In this document: one piece after another, positions 8,780 through 18,588 of the stretch | Layout of the letters: each line of letters opens with the position of its first letter | Numbering within the stretch: position 1 is the stretch's first letter | Origin: CAMLIZ01 sp966212505 | Lineage (GTDB): Bacteria; Pseudomonadota; Gammaproteobacteria; Burkholderiales; Burkholderiaceae_C | Length of the DNA: 64,000 nucleotides | Direction of reading: 5' to 3' | NCBI GenBank assembly: GCA_966212505.1 | Contig: CBIHRS010000009.1 | Location: forward strand, 104,934 to 168,933 | The notes under the pieces: generated by a model | Told to the model about the DNA's origin: nothing | Database searches by the model: none | What the model saw: the letters and a program-made list of their open reading frames with translations, nothing else | Made by a program: the position numbers and the translations under genes

Positions 8780-9589
8780 ATGAGTCCGACCCGGTACACC
8801 GCGCTGATCCGCACCTTCAATTCGGCACGCACGCTGCCGAAGACGCTGGCCTCGCTGCAGGCGCAGACGCTGCCGCCCAGCGCGTGGGTGATCGTCGATT
8901 CCGGCTCCACCGACGGCACGCTCGGGCTGTCGCCCGAGGGCGCGATCGTGCATCGCTACGTCGGCCGCAGGTTCAACTATGCCGAGGCCTTGAACCAGGG
9001 GCTGGACCTGGTGGATACGGAGTGCGTGCTCATCATCAGCTCGCACACCAGCCTCGGCCATCCCGGCGCACTCGGTTTCGCGCTCGACATCCTGGACCGC
9101 GATCCGCAGGTTGGGGCCGCCTATTTCTGCTACGAACGCTGCCCCGCGCTCCAGTACCGGCTCATCGACCGCGACAGCTTCACCGGCTTCAACGGCCTGT
9201 GGAACACCTGCTCGACGATCCGCACCCGCCTGCTGAAGCAGCGCCGTTTCCGCCCCGAAGTGTTCGCCGCCGAAGACCAGGAATGGTCGCGCTGGCTGCT
9301 GCACAGCGAGGGCAAGGTCATCGCGCGGCTCTCGGGCGCGGCGCTGGAGAACGACAACCCGCAGAAATTCGCGTGGCGCAAGCTGCTCGACGAATACGCC
9401 GCGGTCGCGCTGTTCGCCAACCGCAGCCTGCTCGGCTGGCCACATCTGCTCGAGCTCGCCGCCAGGGCCATGCGGCCGAGCTGGCCGCTGGCCATGCGCC
9501 CGCGCCTGCTCCATCTCGCACTGCTCGCACGGCTGCTCGCCTGCCATGTCACGCGCGCCGGCATCGATGCCCCTCCGCACAAGCCATGA
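8780..9589 (+). CDS. Family 2 glycosyltransferase (short)
   Basis: A 269-residue cytoplasmic or peripheral glycosyltransferase. The start YTALIRTFNSARTLPKTL and the VIVDSGSTDGT motif mark the GT-A nucleotide-binding half. The canonical DXD is replaced by a SSHTSLGHPGAL stretch, as in some rhamnosyltransferase-like members. AAEDQEWSRWLL carries the catalytic-base region. It starts 2 bases after the previous stop and its end overlaps the next gene. Confidence 0.82.
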   Translation: MSPTRYTALIRTFNSARTLPKTLASLQAQTLPPSAWVIVDSGSTDGTLGLSPEGAIVHRYVGRRFNYAEALNQGLDLVDTECVLIISSHTSLGHPGALGFALDILDRDPQVGAAYFCYERCPALQYRLIDRDSFTGFNGLWNTCSTIRTRLLKQRRFRPEVFAAEDQEWSRWLLHSEGKVIARLSGAALENDNPQKFAWRKLLDEYAAVALFANRSLLGWPHLLELAARAMRPSWPLAMRPRLLHLALLARLLACHVTRAGIDAPPHKP

Positions 9590-10758
9590 CGCGCCGCCGC
9601 ACCATCCTCTTCCTGAATCACTCGGCCGCCCGCAACGGCGCGAGCCTGCTGCTGCTGCACCTGCTGCAGTGGCTGCGCGCCAACACCGATTTCAGGCTCG
9701 AGGTGCTCTCCGACGGTGGTGGCCCGCTGATCGACGACTTCCGCGCCGTGGCACCCACACGGGTGTGGCGCAACCCGCTGTTCTTCCTGCGGGGGCTGGT
9801 GCATCCCCGGGCAACGGCGCTGCGCTCTCGCCTCGAGGCCGCGGCGCTGCGCCTGTCGCTCAGGCCGCGCTACGACCTCGTCTATGCCAACACCGCCGCC
9901 GCTTGGCACCACGTGGCCGCGCTCGGCCGCCACCGCGGCGCGCTGCTCTGGCACATCCACGAGCTGCCCTACGCCCTCGGGCTCACGCTGGCAGACGAGC
10001 GCGCGCGGGCACTGCTGCCCGGAGCCACGCGCGTGGTCGCGGTATCGGGTCTGGTGGGAAGCTCGCTGGTCGACCGCTTCGCGGTGCCCGAAGACCGGGT
10101 CGACCTCGTGCATGGCTTCGTACCGATCCACGACATCACGGACGACACGCGGCGCTTCGTGCGGCAACGGATCCTCGGCGAGATCGGCTGGCCCGAGGGT
10201 GCCTTCGTCGTCGGGGCCTGCGGCGCCCCCGGCTGGCGCAAGGGCAGCGACCTGTTCCTGCAGATCGCCGGGCGGTTGCATCGAAACGATGCGCGGCGTG
10301 CGCTGCGCTTCCTGTGGGTGGGCGGCGGCGAGGCCGACCCGGAGGCGCGCCGGTTCGCGCACGACCTGCAGGCGCTCGGCCTCGATGCGGTGTGCCACCG
10401 GGTGGCCTCGACCGCGAGCGTCGACGACTACTACTGTGCGATGGATGCGTTCGCCCTGCCCTCGCGCGAAGATCCCTTCCCGCTGGTGATGCTGGAGGCC
10501 GCCGTGCACGGCCTGCCCACCGTGTGCTTCGACGCGGCCGGCGGCGGCGCCGAGTTCGTGGCCGGCGACGCCGGCATGGCCGTGCCCTACCTCGATCTCG
10601 ACGCCTTCGCGTCCGCCATCGAGACCCTGCACTCGCAGCCATTGCGGCGCAGCACCTTCGGTGCGGCGGCCCAGCGCAAGGTGCGCCAGCACCACTGCAT
10701 CGAGACGCAGGGGCCGAAGCTGCTGGGCAGCATCGAGCGCTGCCTCGCCGCCGCCTGA
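9586..10758 (+). CDS. Family 4 glycosyltransferase
   Basis: A 390-residue GT-B enzyme read from ATG 9586, which overlaps the preceding stop (ATGAC). The N-terminal half contains FLNHSAARNGASLLLLHLL, an acceptor-binding opening. The C-terminal half has GAPGWRKGSDLFLQIA and the retaining-GT4 EX7E-like segment SREDPFPLVMLEAAVHGLP. Downstream is the polymerase-like gene, 18 bases away. Confidence 0.88.
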   Translation: MTRRRTILFLNHSAARNGASLLLLHLLQWLRANTDFRLEVLSDGGGPLIDDFRAVAPTRVWRNPLFFLRGLVHPRATALRSRLEAAALRLSLRPRYDLVYANTAAAWHHVAALGRHRGALLWHIHELPYALGLTLADERARALLPGATRVVAVSGLVGSSLVDRFAVPEDRVDLVHGFVPIHDITDDTRRFVRQRILGEIGWPEGAFVVGACGAPGWRKGSDLFLQIAGRLHRNDARRALRFLWVGGGEADPEARRFAHDLQALGLDAVCHRVASTASVDDYYCAMDAFALPSREDPFPLVMLEAAVHGLPTVCFDAAGGGAEFVAGDAGMAVPYLDLDAFASAIETLHSQPLRRSTFGAAAQRKVRQHHCIETQGPKLLGSIERCLAAA

Positions 10759-10776
10759 ACCCGAGGCGACCCGCTC

Positions 10777-12123
10777 ATGTACGCCACCGACAACACCACC
10801 TTCATCAACGGCATCGGCCTGGCGTTCGGCCTGCTGATGGGCCTGTTGATGCTGGCGCTGCCGCGCCGGCTGGCCTTGGTGCCGGTGATCGCGATGGTGT
10901 GCTACGTCACGATGGGGCAGCGGGTGATGGTGCTCGGACTGAACTTCACGCTGATCCGCATCCTGCTGCTGTTCGGCCTGCTGCGCGTGTTGGCGCGCGG
11001 CGAGTGGCGAGGCGCGCTCGGCGCCGGCCCGCTGCATCCCATCGACCGCATGATGCTGTGGTGGGTGCTGGCCAGCATCGTCACCTACACGCTGCTGTGG
11101 CAGACGGGCGAGGCCTTCGTGAACCGGCTGGGGCTGGCCTACGACGCGCTCGGGCTGTACTTCCTGTTCCGCGTGCTGGTGCAGGACATCGACGACATCC
11201 ATATGGTGCTGCGCCAGTTCGCGTGGTTCGCGATGCCACTGGCATTGACCATGCTGCTCGAGAAGAGCAGCGGGCGGAATCCGTTTGCCGCGCTCGGCGG
11301 CGTGCCGCCGGAGACGCTGGTGCGCGAGGGCGTGCTGCGCTGCCAGGGTCCGTTTGCCCACCCGATCCTGGCCGGCGCCTTCGGCAGCACGCTGCTGCCG
11401 CTGTTCGCCGGCCTGTGGCAGCAGCGGCAGCACCGCTTGCTTGCGCTGCTCGGCCTGGCATCCGCCGCCGTCATCGCATCCACCGCCGGGTCGAGCGGCC
11501 CGATGATGGCCGCGGCAGCCGGACTGGCGGGCATGTGGCTGTGGCCGATGCGCCGGCACATGCGCATGGTGCGCTGGGCGCTGGGGCTGGGCGTGCTGGG
11601 CCTGCACCTCGCGATGCAGGCACCGGTGTGGTTCCTGCTGGCCCGGGTCGGCGTGTTCGGCGGTTCCACCGGCTACCACCGCGCCATCCTGATCGACCAC
11701 GCGGTGCATCACTTCCCCGAATGGTGGCTGATCGGCACCTACTCGACCGCCCAATGGGGCTTCCACATGTTCGACGTGACCAACCAGTACGTGCTGGTCG
11801 GCGTGCAGGGCGGCCTCGTCACGCTGCTGCTCTTCGTGGCCCTGATCTCGCGCGCCTTCGGGGCCGTGGGCCGCGCGCTGCCCGCCTGCGGCGACGCCCA
11901 TCCGCTGCGGCAGCGCCTGGCGTGGGCGCTGGGCGCCTCGCTCACGGTCCATGCCGTCAACTACATCTCGGTGCCCTACTTCGACCAGAACATCGTCAAC
12001 TGGTACCTGCTGCTGGCGATGATCGCCACGCTCCCCCGCGGGAGCGCCGAGGCAGCCGCCACCGCGCAGGCGCCGGCCGTGTCACCAGCCGGTCGGCTCG
12101 AACAGGCAGGAGGATATCCATGA
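10777..12123 (+). CDS. wzy: O-antigen/EPS polymerase-like membrane protein (Wzy)
   Basis: A 448-residue protein with ten or more predicted membrane helices and a larger extramembrane loop in the second half. The loop (about residues 275-330) contains GSTGYHRAILIDHAVHHFPEW, matching the periplasmic loop region of O-antigen ligase/polymerase (Wzy_C) proteins. As the only polymerase-like gene of the cluster it is the natural Wzy. WaaL-type ligases look alike, so the call rests partly on context. The last 4 bases overlap the next start. Confidence 0.75.
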   Translation: MYATDNTTFINGIGLAFGLLMGLLMLALPRRLALVPVIAMVCYVTMGQRVMVLGLNFTLIRILLLFGLLRVLARGEWRGALGAGPLHPIDRMMLWWVLASIVTYTLLWQTGEAFVNRLGLAYDALGLYFLFRVLVQDIDDIHMVLRQFAWFAMPLALTMLLEKSSGRNPFAALGGVPPETLVREGVLRCQGPFAHPILAGAFGSTLLPLFAGLWQQRQHRLLALLGLASAAVIASTAGSSGPMMAAAAGLAGMWLWPMRRHMRMVRWALGLGVLGLHLAMQAPVWFLLARVGVFGGSTGYHRAILIDHAVHHFPEWWLIGTYSTAQWGFHMFDVTNQYVLVGVQGGLVTLLLFVALISRAFGAVGRALPACGDAHPLRQRLAWALGASLTVHAVNYISVPYFDQNIVNWYLLLAMIATLPRGSAEAAATAQAPAVSPAGRLEQAGGYP

Positions 12124-12971
12124 ACGCCGCCCTCGACCTGGCCGCGACGATCGACACGCTGACGAAGCTGGTGGTTGCCCAGCGGGGCGGCGACGAGCAC
12201 TACTTCCGCGACCAGCTGCCGCGCTATTCCCGCACCGCGGCACGCATCAAGGCGCTGCGTCCCAGCCCCTGCCGCGTGCTCGACATCGGCAGCCACTACC
12301 TGCACCAGGGGGTGCTGCTCAGGTGCCTGGGCCACGAGGTCTGCGGCATCGACGTCGCCCTGTTCGCCGAAGCCGATTTCGTGCAGGACCGGGCCAGGAC
12401 CTTCGGCATCGACAACATCACCGTGAACGCGCTGGAGGCGGGCAACTTCCTCACCGAGCACGAAGGCCGGTTCGACCTGATCGTGTTCACCGAGATCCTC
12501 GAGCACATCACCTTCAACCCGGTCCGCTTCTGGCGCCGGGTCTACGAGCTGATGGCGCCCGGCGCGATCGTCTACCTGTCCACGCCCAACGCCTTGCGGC
12601 CGGCCGCATGGAGCCGGTCGATGCTGGGATTGCTGGCGCTCCGCGGCATCGGACTGAGCATCGACGAGATCCTCGGCAACGTGACCTACGGCCACCACTG
12701 GAAGGAGTACTCGGCGGCCGAGATCAGGCGCTACTTCTCGATGCTGTCGCCCGACTTCTCGGTGACGACGAGCTGGTATTCGTCGGACCTGTCCGACGGC
12801 CGCGGGATCAAGGCCCACCTGAAAAAGCTGCTCGCGACCGTGCCCTGCCTGCGGTCCGACATCGAGGCCGTGGTGCGCCGCGCCGGCCACGGCGGCTTCA
12901 CGGCGCGGCCACCGCGCCTGCGCATGCACGAGGCTGCCGATGCATCGGGAGACGCACCATGCTCGACGTGA
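12120..12971 (+). CDS. SAM-dependent methyltransferase (class I)
   Basis: A 283-residue enzyme. Motif I is seen as VLDIGSHYLHQGVLL (about residues 51-65), followed by FDLIVFTEILEHI, the usual motif before the strand-4 loop, and VYLSTPNALRP. This is the Methyltransf_11/23 type that methylates sugars or sugar-linked groups. ATG is preceded by AGGAGG and overlaps the polymerase stop. It likely decorates the repeat unit. Confidence 0.82.
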   Translation: MNAALDLAATIDTLTKLVVAQRGGDEHYFRDQLPRYSRTAARIKALRPSPCRVLDIGSHYLHQGVLLRCLGHEVCGIDVALFAEADFVQDRARTFGIDNITVNALEAGNFLTEHEGRFDLIVFTEILEHITFNPVRFWRRVYELMAPGAIVYLSTPNALRPAAWSRSMLGLLALRGIGLSIDEILGNVTYGHHWKEYSAAEIRRYFSMLSPDFSVTTSWYSSDLSDGRGIKAHLKKLLATVPCLRSDIEAVVRRAGHGGFTARPPRLRMHEAADASGDAPCST

Positions 12972-13732
12972 TCGCCGCGGTCAACGACGACGCCGTGCTC
13001 GCCGCGAACCTCGACCGCTCGCCGCTGCTCGCCCGCCCGGGCGTGACGATGCACCTGCGCCGCGGCTTTCGGTCGGCCACGCTGGCCTACCGCGACGCGA
13101 TGCGTGAATGCCGCAGCGACACCCTCGTGTTCGCCCACCAGGACGTCTACCTGCCCGAAGGCTGGGAGCAGCAGCTGACGGACAGCATCGCGCACCTCGA
13201 GCGGGTCGACCCGCAATGGGCCGTGCTCGGCGTCTACGGCGTCAGGCCCAGCGGGGAGCAGGTGGGTTGCGTCTGGAGCTCGGGGCTGGACACGATGTTC
13301 GGCACCGCGTTCGACGCACCGGTGCCGGTGAACACGATCGACGAAGTGCTGATCGTGCTGAAGCGTTCGTCGGGCGTGGAGTTCGACGCGGGCCTTCCGG
13401 GCTTCCATCTCTACGCCACCGACCTGGTACAGACCGCGCTGTCGTTCGGCCACCGGGCCTACGTGATCTACGCGCCGGTGGTCCACAACTCGCGGCCCAG
13501 CCTCTACCTGGGGCCTGACTACTTCGACGCCTACCGCCACGTGGCGCGCAAATGGCAGCACCGCCTGCCGATCCGCGGCCACGTGGCGGACATCATGGCG
13601 CCGGGGCTCGCGTACCTGCGGCTGCGGCTGCGGCACCGCCTCGGCGAGCTGCGCTACCGCCACCTCGACCGCGGTGCGCTCGCCCGCCACCACGACTGCG
13701 TCGCGCTCGCGCGGCGGCTGGGGTTCGAATGA
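12959..13732 (+). CDS. Glycosyltransferase family 2-like protein (Glyco_tranf_2_5 type)
   Basis: This 257-residue protein starts at ATG 12959, overlapping the methyltransferase gene by 13 bases. The LVFAHQDVYLPEGW segment corresponds to the HQDV/DXD metal site of the small GT2-like family that lacks the usual N-terminal DDGSTD motif. GFHLYATDLVQTAL follows. It probably acts as a glycosyltransferase, but the absence of the canonical donor-binding motif lowers certainty. It overlaps the next start by ATGA. Confidence 0.68.
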   Translation: MLDVIAAVNDDAVLAANLDRSPLLARPGVTMHLRRGFRSATLAYRDAMRECRSDTLVFAHQDVYLPEGWEQQLTDSIAHLERVDPQWAVLGVYGVRPSGEQVGCVWSSGLDTMFGTAFDAPVPVNTIDEVLIVLKRSSGVEFDAGLPGFHLYATDLVQTALSFGHRAYVIYAPVVHNSRPSLYLGPDYFDAYRHVARKWQHRLPIRGHVADIMAPGLAYLRLRLRHRLGELRYRHLDRGALARHHDCVALARRLGFE

Positions 13733-14946
13733 ACGGCGCACGCCTGCGTCCGCTGGCCGGCACGGCGCGTCCGCTGCATGCCTGCATGCTGGCCTACACG
13801 TTCTACGAGAACGACGGAAGGGTCATGCGCTATGCGCGGGCGCTGGCGCAGACGGGCGCGCAGGTCGACGCCATCGTGCTGCGGCGCGACGGCCAGCCGC
13901 GCGAGGAAATGATCGACGGCGTGCGCGTGGTCCGCATCCAGAAGCGCGAGAAGAACGAGCGCGGCAAGCTCGCCTACCTGCACCGCATCCTGCGGTTCCT
14001 CCTTGGCTCCGCGTTCGAGGTCGGCCAGCGGCACCTGCGGCAGCACTACGACCTGGTGCACGTGCATTCGGTACCTGACTTCGAGGTCTTCGCCGCGCTG
14101 GTCCCCAAGCTCGGCGGCGCGCGGGTGATCCTCGACATCCACGACATCGTGCCCGAGTTCTACAGTGCCAAGTTCGGTGTCGCGCCCGACTCGCTCGTCT
14201 TCGGTGCGCTGAAGCTGGTGGAGCGCTGCTCGGCCGCGTTCGCCGACCACGTGATCGTGGCCAACGACCTCTGGCTCGAGAAGATCGTGGCACGCGCCGC
14301 GCGCCGCGACAAATGCTCGGCCTTCATCAACTACCCCGACCTGTCGGTATTCGATGCACGCCTGCGCGGCCGCGCCGACGACGGCCGCTTCGTGATGTCG
14401 TATCCCGGCACGCTCAGCTGGCACCAGGGCCTGGACATCGCGATCAACGCCTTCGCGATCGCCGAGCCGGAAGCGCCCGGCATGGAGCTCCACATCCATG
14501 GCGAAGGCAGCGCCCGGCCCGGGCTGGAACGCCTGGTGCAGGCCCTGCACCTGGAGGGCAAGGTCTTCCTGCATGCGCCGCTGCCGCAGCGCGAGATCGT
14601 GCGCGTGATGGCCGAGGCCGACCTGGGCGTGGTGCCCAAGCGCAACGACGCCTTCGGCGGCGAGGCCTTCAGCACCAAGATCCTGGAGTTCATGGCGCTC
14701 GGCGTGCCGGTGGTCGCGGCGCGCACGCGCATCGACGCCCACTACTTCGACGACTCGCTGCTCAGGTTCTTCTCGCCCGGCGACGCCACCGACCTCGCGC
14801 GCGCAATGCTCGATGCCTACCGCGACCGCGAGCACAGCATGCAGTTGGCCGCGCGTGCGCTGGCCCATGCGCACGAGAACAGCTGGAGCGCGCGGCAAGG
14901 CAGCTACCTCGAGATCGTGCAGCGGCTCGTGGGGAGGAGCCACTGA
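13729..14946 (+). CDS. Family 4 glycosyltransferase
   Basis: A 405-residue GT-B enzyme. The N-terminus HACMLAYTFYENDGRVMRYA and the DLVHVHSVPDFEVFAALV segment are typical of GT4. The C-terminal domain shows YPGTLSWHQGLDIAI, LHIHGEGSARPGLERLV, and the EX7E region around FGGEAFSTKILEFMALGVP. ATG 13729 overlaps the previous stop. It contributes a sugar transfer step in repeat-unit assembly. Confidence 0.88.
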   Translation: MNGARLRPLAGTARPLHACMLAYTFYENDGRVMRYARALAQTGAQVDAIVLRRDGQPREEMIDGVRVVRIQKREKNERGKLAYLHRILRFLLGSAFEVGQRHLRQHYDLVHVHSVPDFEVFAALVPKLGGARVILDIHDIVPEFYSAKFGVAPDSLVFGALKLVERCSAAFADHVIVANDLWLEKIVARAARRDKCSAFINYPDLSVFDARLRGRADDGRFVMSYPGTLSWHQGLDIAINAFAIAEPEAPGMELHIHGEGSARPGLERLVQALHLEGKVFLHAPLPQREIVRVMAEADLGVVPKRNDAFGGEAFSTKILEFMALGVPVVAARTRIDAHYFDDSLLRFFSPGDATDLARAMLDAYRDREHSMQLAARALAHAHENSWSARQGSYLEIVQRLVGRSH

Positions 14947-14947
14947 C

Positions 14948-15799
14948 ATGCGCCCCCCACGCCTCGACCGCTGGATCACCCTGTCAGTGGCTGCGCGGCT
15001 CGCGCGGCGGCAGGCCCGCTGCCATGCGCTGCCCATCCTCATGTACCACAGCATCGCCGACGACGTCGACGACACGGTGCATCCATATTTCCGCACGGTC
15101 ACCACGCCCGCCGCCTTCGCGCGGCAGATCGGCTGGATGCGCGACAACGGCTACGAGGCGGTCTCGCTGGCGAACGCGGTCCGTCTGGCGCAGGAAGACG
15201 GCGAGCCGACGGCGAAGAAGGTCGTGCTGACTTTCGACGACGGCTTCCGGGATTTCCGCAGCGCGGCCCTGCCGATCCTCGAGCGCGCCGGCTTCGGCGC
15301 TACCGTGTTCCTGTCGACCGCCTACCTCGGCAAGCCCTTCCTCACCGGCCGGCCCTGCCTCGACGCGCGCGACGTCAAGGCCCTCAGCGATGCCGGCATC
15401 GAGTTCGGCTCGCATTCGGTGAGCCACCGCCGGCTGGTGGACTTGCCGCACGACGAGCTGGCCAGCGAGATCGCCGATTCCAGGCGCGCCATCGAAGACA
15501 TCACCGGCAAGGCGGTGGCCATGTTCTCCTACCCCTATCGGTTCCCCGAAGAGCAACCGGCCTTCACCCGCGCACTGGCCGACCTGCTCGATGGCAGCGG
15601 CTACCGCTGCGGCGTGACCACCGCGATCGGCCGTGCGAGCGCTGCGGATGACCCGCGATTCCTGCCCCGCCTGCCGGTGAACGACTGCGACGACTTCCCG
15701 CTGCTGCAGGCCAAGCTCGAGGGCCACTATGACTGGCTGCGGCCGCTGCAACGCCTGCGCAAGCGGTCGCGCGCCGCGCTGGGCCAATGGAGGGCGTGA
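14948..15799 (+). CDS. Polysaccharide deacetylase family protein (NodB-like, CE4)
   Basis: A 283-residue protein beginning 1 base after the previous stop. LPILMYHSIADDVDD is the usual start of this family. VLTFDDGFRDF carries the catalytic Asp and metal Asp, and FGSHSVSHRRL gives the HxxxH metal pair. There is no clear signal peptide, so it may act in the cytoplasm on lipid-linked intermediates or be membrane-associated. It would remove N-acetyl groups from amino sugars, which fits the aminosugar genes of the locus. Confidence 0.87.
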   Translation: MRPPRLDRWITLSVAARLARRQARCHALPILMYHSIADDVDDTVHPYFRTVTTPAAFARQIGWMRDNGYEAVSLANAVRLAQEDGEPTAKKVVLTFDDGFRDFRSAALPILERAGFGATVFLSTAYLGKPFLTGRPCLDARDVKALSDAGIEFGSHSVSHRRLVDLPHDELASEIADSRRAIEDITGKAVAMFSYPYRFPEEQPAFTRALADLLDGSGYRCGVTTAIGRASAADDPRFLPRLPVNDCDDFPLLQAKLEGHYDWLRPLQRLRKRSRAALGQWRA

Positions 15800-16698
15800 T
15801 GAGTTCCAACCCGCCGCTGCCGCCCTACGTCATCGTCACGCCGGCGCGCGACGAAGCCGCGTACATCTCCGTGACGCTGCTGTCAGTCATCGCGCAGACA
15901 CACCGGCCGCTGCGCTGGGTGATCGTCGACGACGGCTCCACGGACCGCACGCCGGAGATCCTGCGCCGGCACACGCGCGGCTGGCAGTGGATCACCGTCG
16001 TGTCAACGGGCTCGCGCGAGCGCCGGCTCGGCAGCGCCGAGGTGCTCGCGTTCCAGCGCGGCCTGGCTGAGATCGACGCCGACCTGCCGTATGAGTTCAT
16101 CGTCAAGCTCGACGCCGACCTGCGCCTGCCGCCCGACTACTTCGGCCGGCTGCTCGCGCGCATGTCGGCCGAGCCGCGCCTGGGCATCGCCTCGGGGGTG
16201 TACTGCGAGCTCGCGCGTGGCAGCTGGGTGCCCGTCGGCATGCCGGACTACCACGCCGCCGGGGCCTCCAAGGTCGTGCGCCGGCAGTGCTTCGAGGAGA
16301 TCGGCGGCTTCGTGGCCCGCTCGGGCTGGGACACGGTCGACGAGATCCGAGCCGACCTGCGCGGCTGGCGCACCGGCCACTTCGACGACATCCGATTCCA
16401 GCACCTGAAACCCGAGGGGACCGCAATGGGGCGCCTGCGCACCCACCGCTTCCATGGCGACATCTACTACCAGACCGGCGGCGGGCCGGCCTTCCTGCTG
16501 GCCAAGGCCGCACATCGCATGGTGACCGCCCAGCCGCCGGTGATCGGCGGCCTGGCGATGCTGTGGGGCTACCTGCTGCCGCTGCTGACGCGGCGCGAGC
16601 GCCTGGTCAGCGATGCCGAGGCACGGCACTACCGCGCGATGCTGAACCGGCGCCTGCTCGCGCCGCTGGGCCGGTGGCGGCCCATCTCTCGCACCTGA
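15799..16698 (+). CDS. Family 2 glycosyltransferase
   Basis: A 299-residue GT-A enzyme. VIVTPARDEAAYISVTLLSV and WVIVDDGSTDRTPEIL form the donor site, and FIVKLDADLRLPPDYF carries the DXD motif. A hydrophobic stretch near the C-terminus (about residues 255-272) may anchor it. ATG at 15799 with GGAGG upstream overlaps the deacetylase stop. An ATG four codons earlier is possible but lies closer to no ribosome site. Confidence 0.87.
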   Translation: MSSNPPLPPYVIVTPARDEAAYISVTLLSVIAQTHRPLRWVIVDDGSTDRTPEILRRHTRGWQWITVVSTGSRERRLGSAEVLAFQRGLAEIDADLPYEFIVKLDADLRLPPDYFGRLLARMSAEPRLGIASGVYCELARGSWVPVGMPDYHAAGASKVVRRQCFEEIGGFVARSGWDTVDEIRADLRGWRTGHFDDIRFQHLKPEGTAMGRLRTHRFHGDIYYQTGGGPAFLLAKAAHRMVTAQPPVIGGLAMLWGYLLPLLTRRERLVSDAEARHYRAMLNRRLLAPLGRWRPISRT

Positions 16699-16713
16699 AC
16701 AGGGGCCTCCACC

Positions 16714-18588
16714 ATGTGCGGCATCAGCGGCATCTACGGCTTCGACGGCGCGCCGGCCGACATCGGCCACCTGCAGCGCATGACCGACGCACTGGCCCAC
16801 CGCGGGCCCGACGGCGACGGGCGCTACCTGCAGCACAACGTGGGCCTGGGGCATCGGCGGCTGAGCATCATCGACCTCGACGGCGGCGCACAGCCGCTGG
16901 CCAACGAGAACGGCACGGTGCACGTGGTGTTCAACGGCGAGATCTACAACTTCGTCGAGTTGCGGGCCGAGCTGGAGCAGGCCGGCCACCGCTTCAAGAC
17001 CCGCTCCGACACCGAGGTCATCGTCCACGGCTATGAGCAGTGGGGCGCGCAGTGCGTCGACCACTTCAACGGCATCTTCGCGTTCGCGCTGTGGGACGAA
17101 GTGGCGCGACGCCTGTTCCTGGCGCGCGATCACCTCGGCGTGAAACCGCTGTACTACACGGTGACCCGCGGCCAGCTGCTGTTCGGCTCCGAGATCAAGG
17201 CGCTGCTCGCCCACCCCGCCTGTCCCCGCGCCGTCGACATCGCGGCGCTGGGTCAGCTGTTCACCTTCCGCTACGTGCCGTCGCCGCAGACGCTGTTCGA
17301 GGGCATCAGCAAGCTGCCGCCCGGCCACAGCATGACGGTCGACGACACCGGCATCGCGATCCAGCGCCACTGGGCACGGATCCCGTCGCACCGCGACGAC
17401 GCGAGCGAGGCGCAGCTCGTCGACGAATACAACGAGCTGGTCGCCAGCGCGGTGAAGCTGCAGCTGCGCAGCGACGTGCCGGTGGGCCTGTTCCTCAGCT
17501 CGGGCGTCGATTCGGCCGCGCTGCTCTCGCTGATGCGGCGCCAGAGCCACGCGCCGATCCACACCTTCACGATCGGATTCGAAGGCGGCGAGCGCAGCAA
17601 CGAGACCGACGACGCGCGCGAGCTCGCGCGCGACTTCGGCGCCGACCACACCGAGATGATGGTCAGCCCCGACGACTACGAGCGCTACTTCGAGCGCTAC
17701 ATGTGGGATGTCGAGGAGCCGGTGGGCAACGAGACCGCGGCGGCCTTCTACTTCGTCAGCATGATCGCCAGCCGCCACGTCAAGGTGGTGCTCACCGGGC
17801 AAGGCGCTGACGAGCCATGGGGCGGCTACCACCGACACCTCGGCGTGAAGCTGTCGGAGTACTACCGCAGGCTGCCGCGCATGGTCACCGACGGCCTCAA
17901 GGGCGCGGTGCTCGCGCTGCCCCGCAACGAGCGGCTCAAGCGCGGCGTGCTGGCGCTCGACGAGCCGGACGTGCTGACACGCTTCGCGAAGATCTACTCG
18001 TTCTTCACGCCCGAGATGCGGGCCCAGCTCTTCAACCCGCCGGCCTGCGGCGCCGGCAGCCCCCGGCACGACAGCGGGGAGGCGCTCGCCTCGCTGCAGC
18101 ACGACGTGCGCCAGCTCGACCCGCTGAGCCAGATGCTCTACATCGACACCCGCGCCGGCCTGCCCGACGACCTGCTGATGGTCAACGACAAGATGTCGAT
18201 GGCCAATTCCATCGAGTCGCGTGTGCCCTACCTCGATGTGCGGCTGGTCGAGTTCGTCGAGAGCCTGCCGGCGCGCTACAAGCTGCACTTCATGCGCGGG
18301 AAGTACCTGCACAAGAAGGCACTCGAGCGCTGGGTTCCGCCCGGCGTGGCGCACCGCAGGAAGAAGGGCTTCGACAACCCGGTGCAGCAATGGCTGCGCG
18401 ACCGGCTGCGCGCGCGGGTCGACTCGCTGCTGTTCAGCGGCGACGCCTGCATCCGCCGCTACTTCGATGTCGACTACGTCCGCCGCATCGTGCAGCTCCA
18501 CCAGGAGGGGCGCGAAAACTACATGCGGCACATCTACCTGCTGATCTCGTTCGAGATGTGGCACCGCCAATTCATCGGGAGCGCGTGA
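16714..18588 (+). CDS. asnB: Asparagine synthase (glutamine-hydrolysing)-like amidotransferase
   Basis: A 624-residue two-domain enzyme. Cys2 of MCGISGIYGF is the glutaminase nucleophile, and the first 210 residues form the class II glutamine amidotransferase domain. The synthase domain carries the pyrophosphate loop LFLSSGVDSAALL. In polysaccharide loci such proteins probably amidate uronic acids or act with the aminosugar pathway (the exosortase-associated amidotransferases are relatives). The role here is inferred. It starts 15 bases after the glycosyltransferase and overlaps the next gene (TGATG). Confidence 0.88.
   Translation: MCGISGIYGFDGAPADIGHLQRMTDALAHRGPDGDGRYLQHNVGLGHRRLSIIDLDGGAQPLANENGTVHVVFNGEIYNFVELRAELEQAGHRFKTRSDTEVIVHGYEQWGAQCVDHFNGIFAFALWDEVARRLFLARDHLGVKPLYYTVTRGQLLFGSEIKALLAHPACPRAVDIAALGQLFTFRYVPSPQTLFEGISKLPPGHSMTVDDTGIAIQRHWARIPSHRDDASEAQLVDEYNELVASAVKLQLRSDVPVGLFLSSGVDSAALLSLMRRQSHAPIHTFTIGFEGGERSNETDDARELARDFGADHTEMMVSPDDYERYFERYMWDVEEPVGNETAAAFYFVSMIASRHVKVVLTGQGADEPWGGYHRHLGVKLSEYYRRLPRMVTDGLKGAVLALPRNERLKRGVLALDEPDVLTRFAKIYSFFTPEMRAQLFNPPACGAGSPRHDSGEALASLQHDVRQLDPLSQMLYIDTRAGLPDDLLMVNDKMSMANSIESRVPYLDVRLVEFVESLPARYKLHFMRGKYLHKKALERWVPPGVAHRRKKGFDNPVQQWLRDRLRARVDSLLFSGDACIRRYFDVDYVRRIVQLHQEGRENYMRHIYLLISFEMWHRQFIGSA

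Noticed and set aside
9130..11952. A 940-residue open frame on the minus strand
   Set aside because: It runs antisense through a glycosyltransferase and the polymerase gene, is rich in Arg, His, Gln and Ala, has no ribosome site and is a typical GC-rich shadow frame.
16003..18570. An 855-residue minus-strand frame
   Set aside because: It is antisense to the amidotransferase and a glycosyltransferase gene, which have clear family motifs; the composition is that of a shadow frame.
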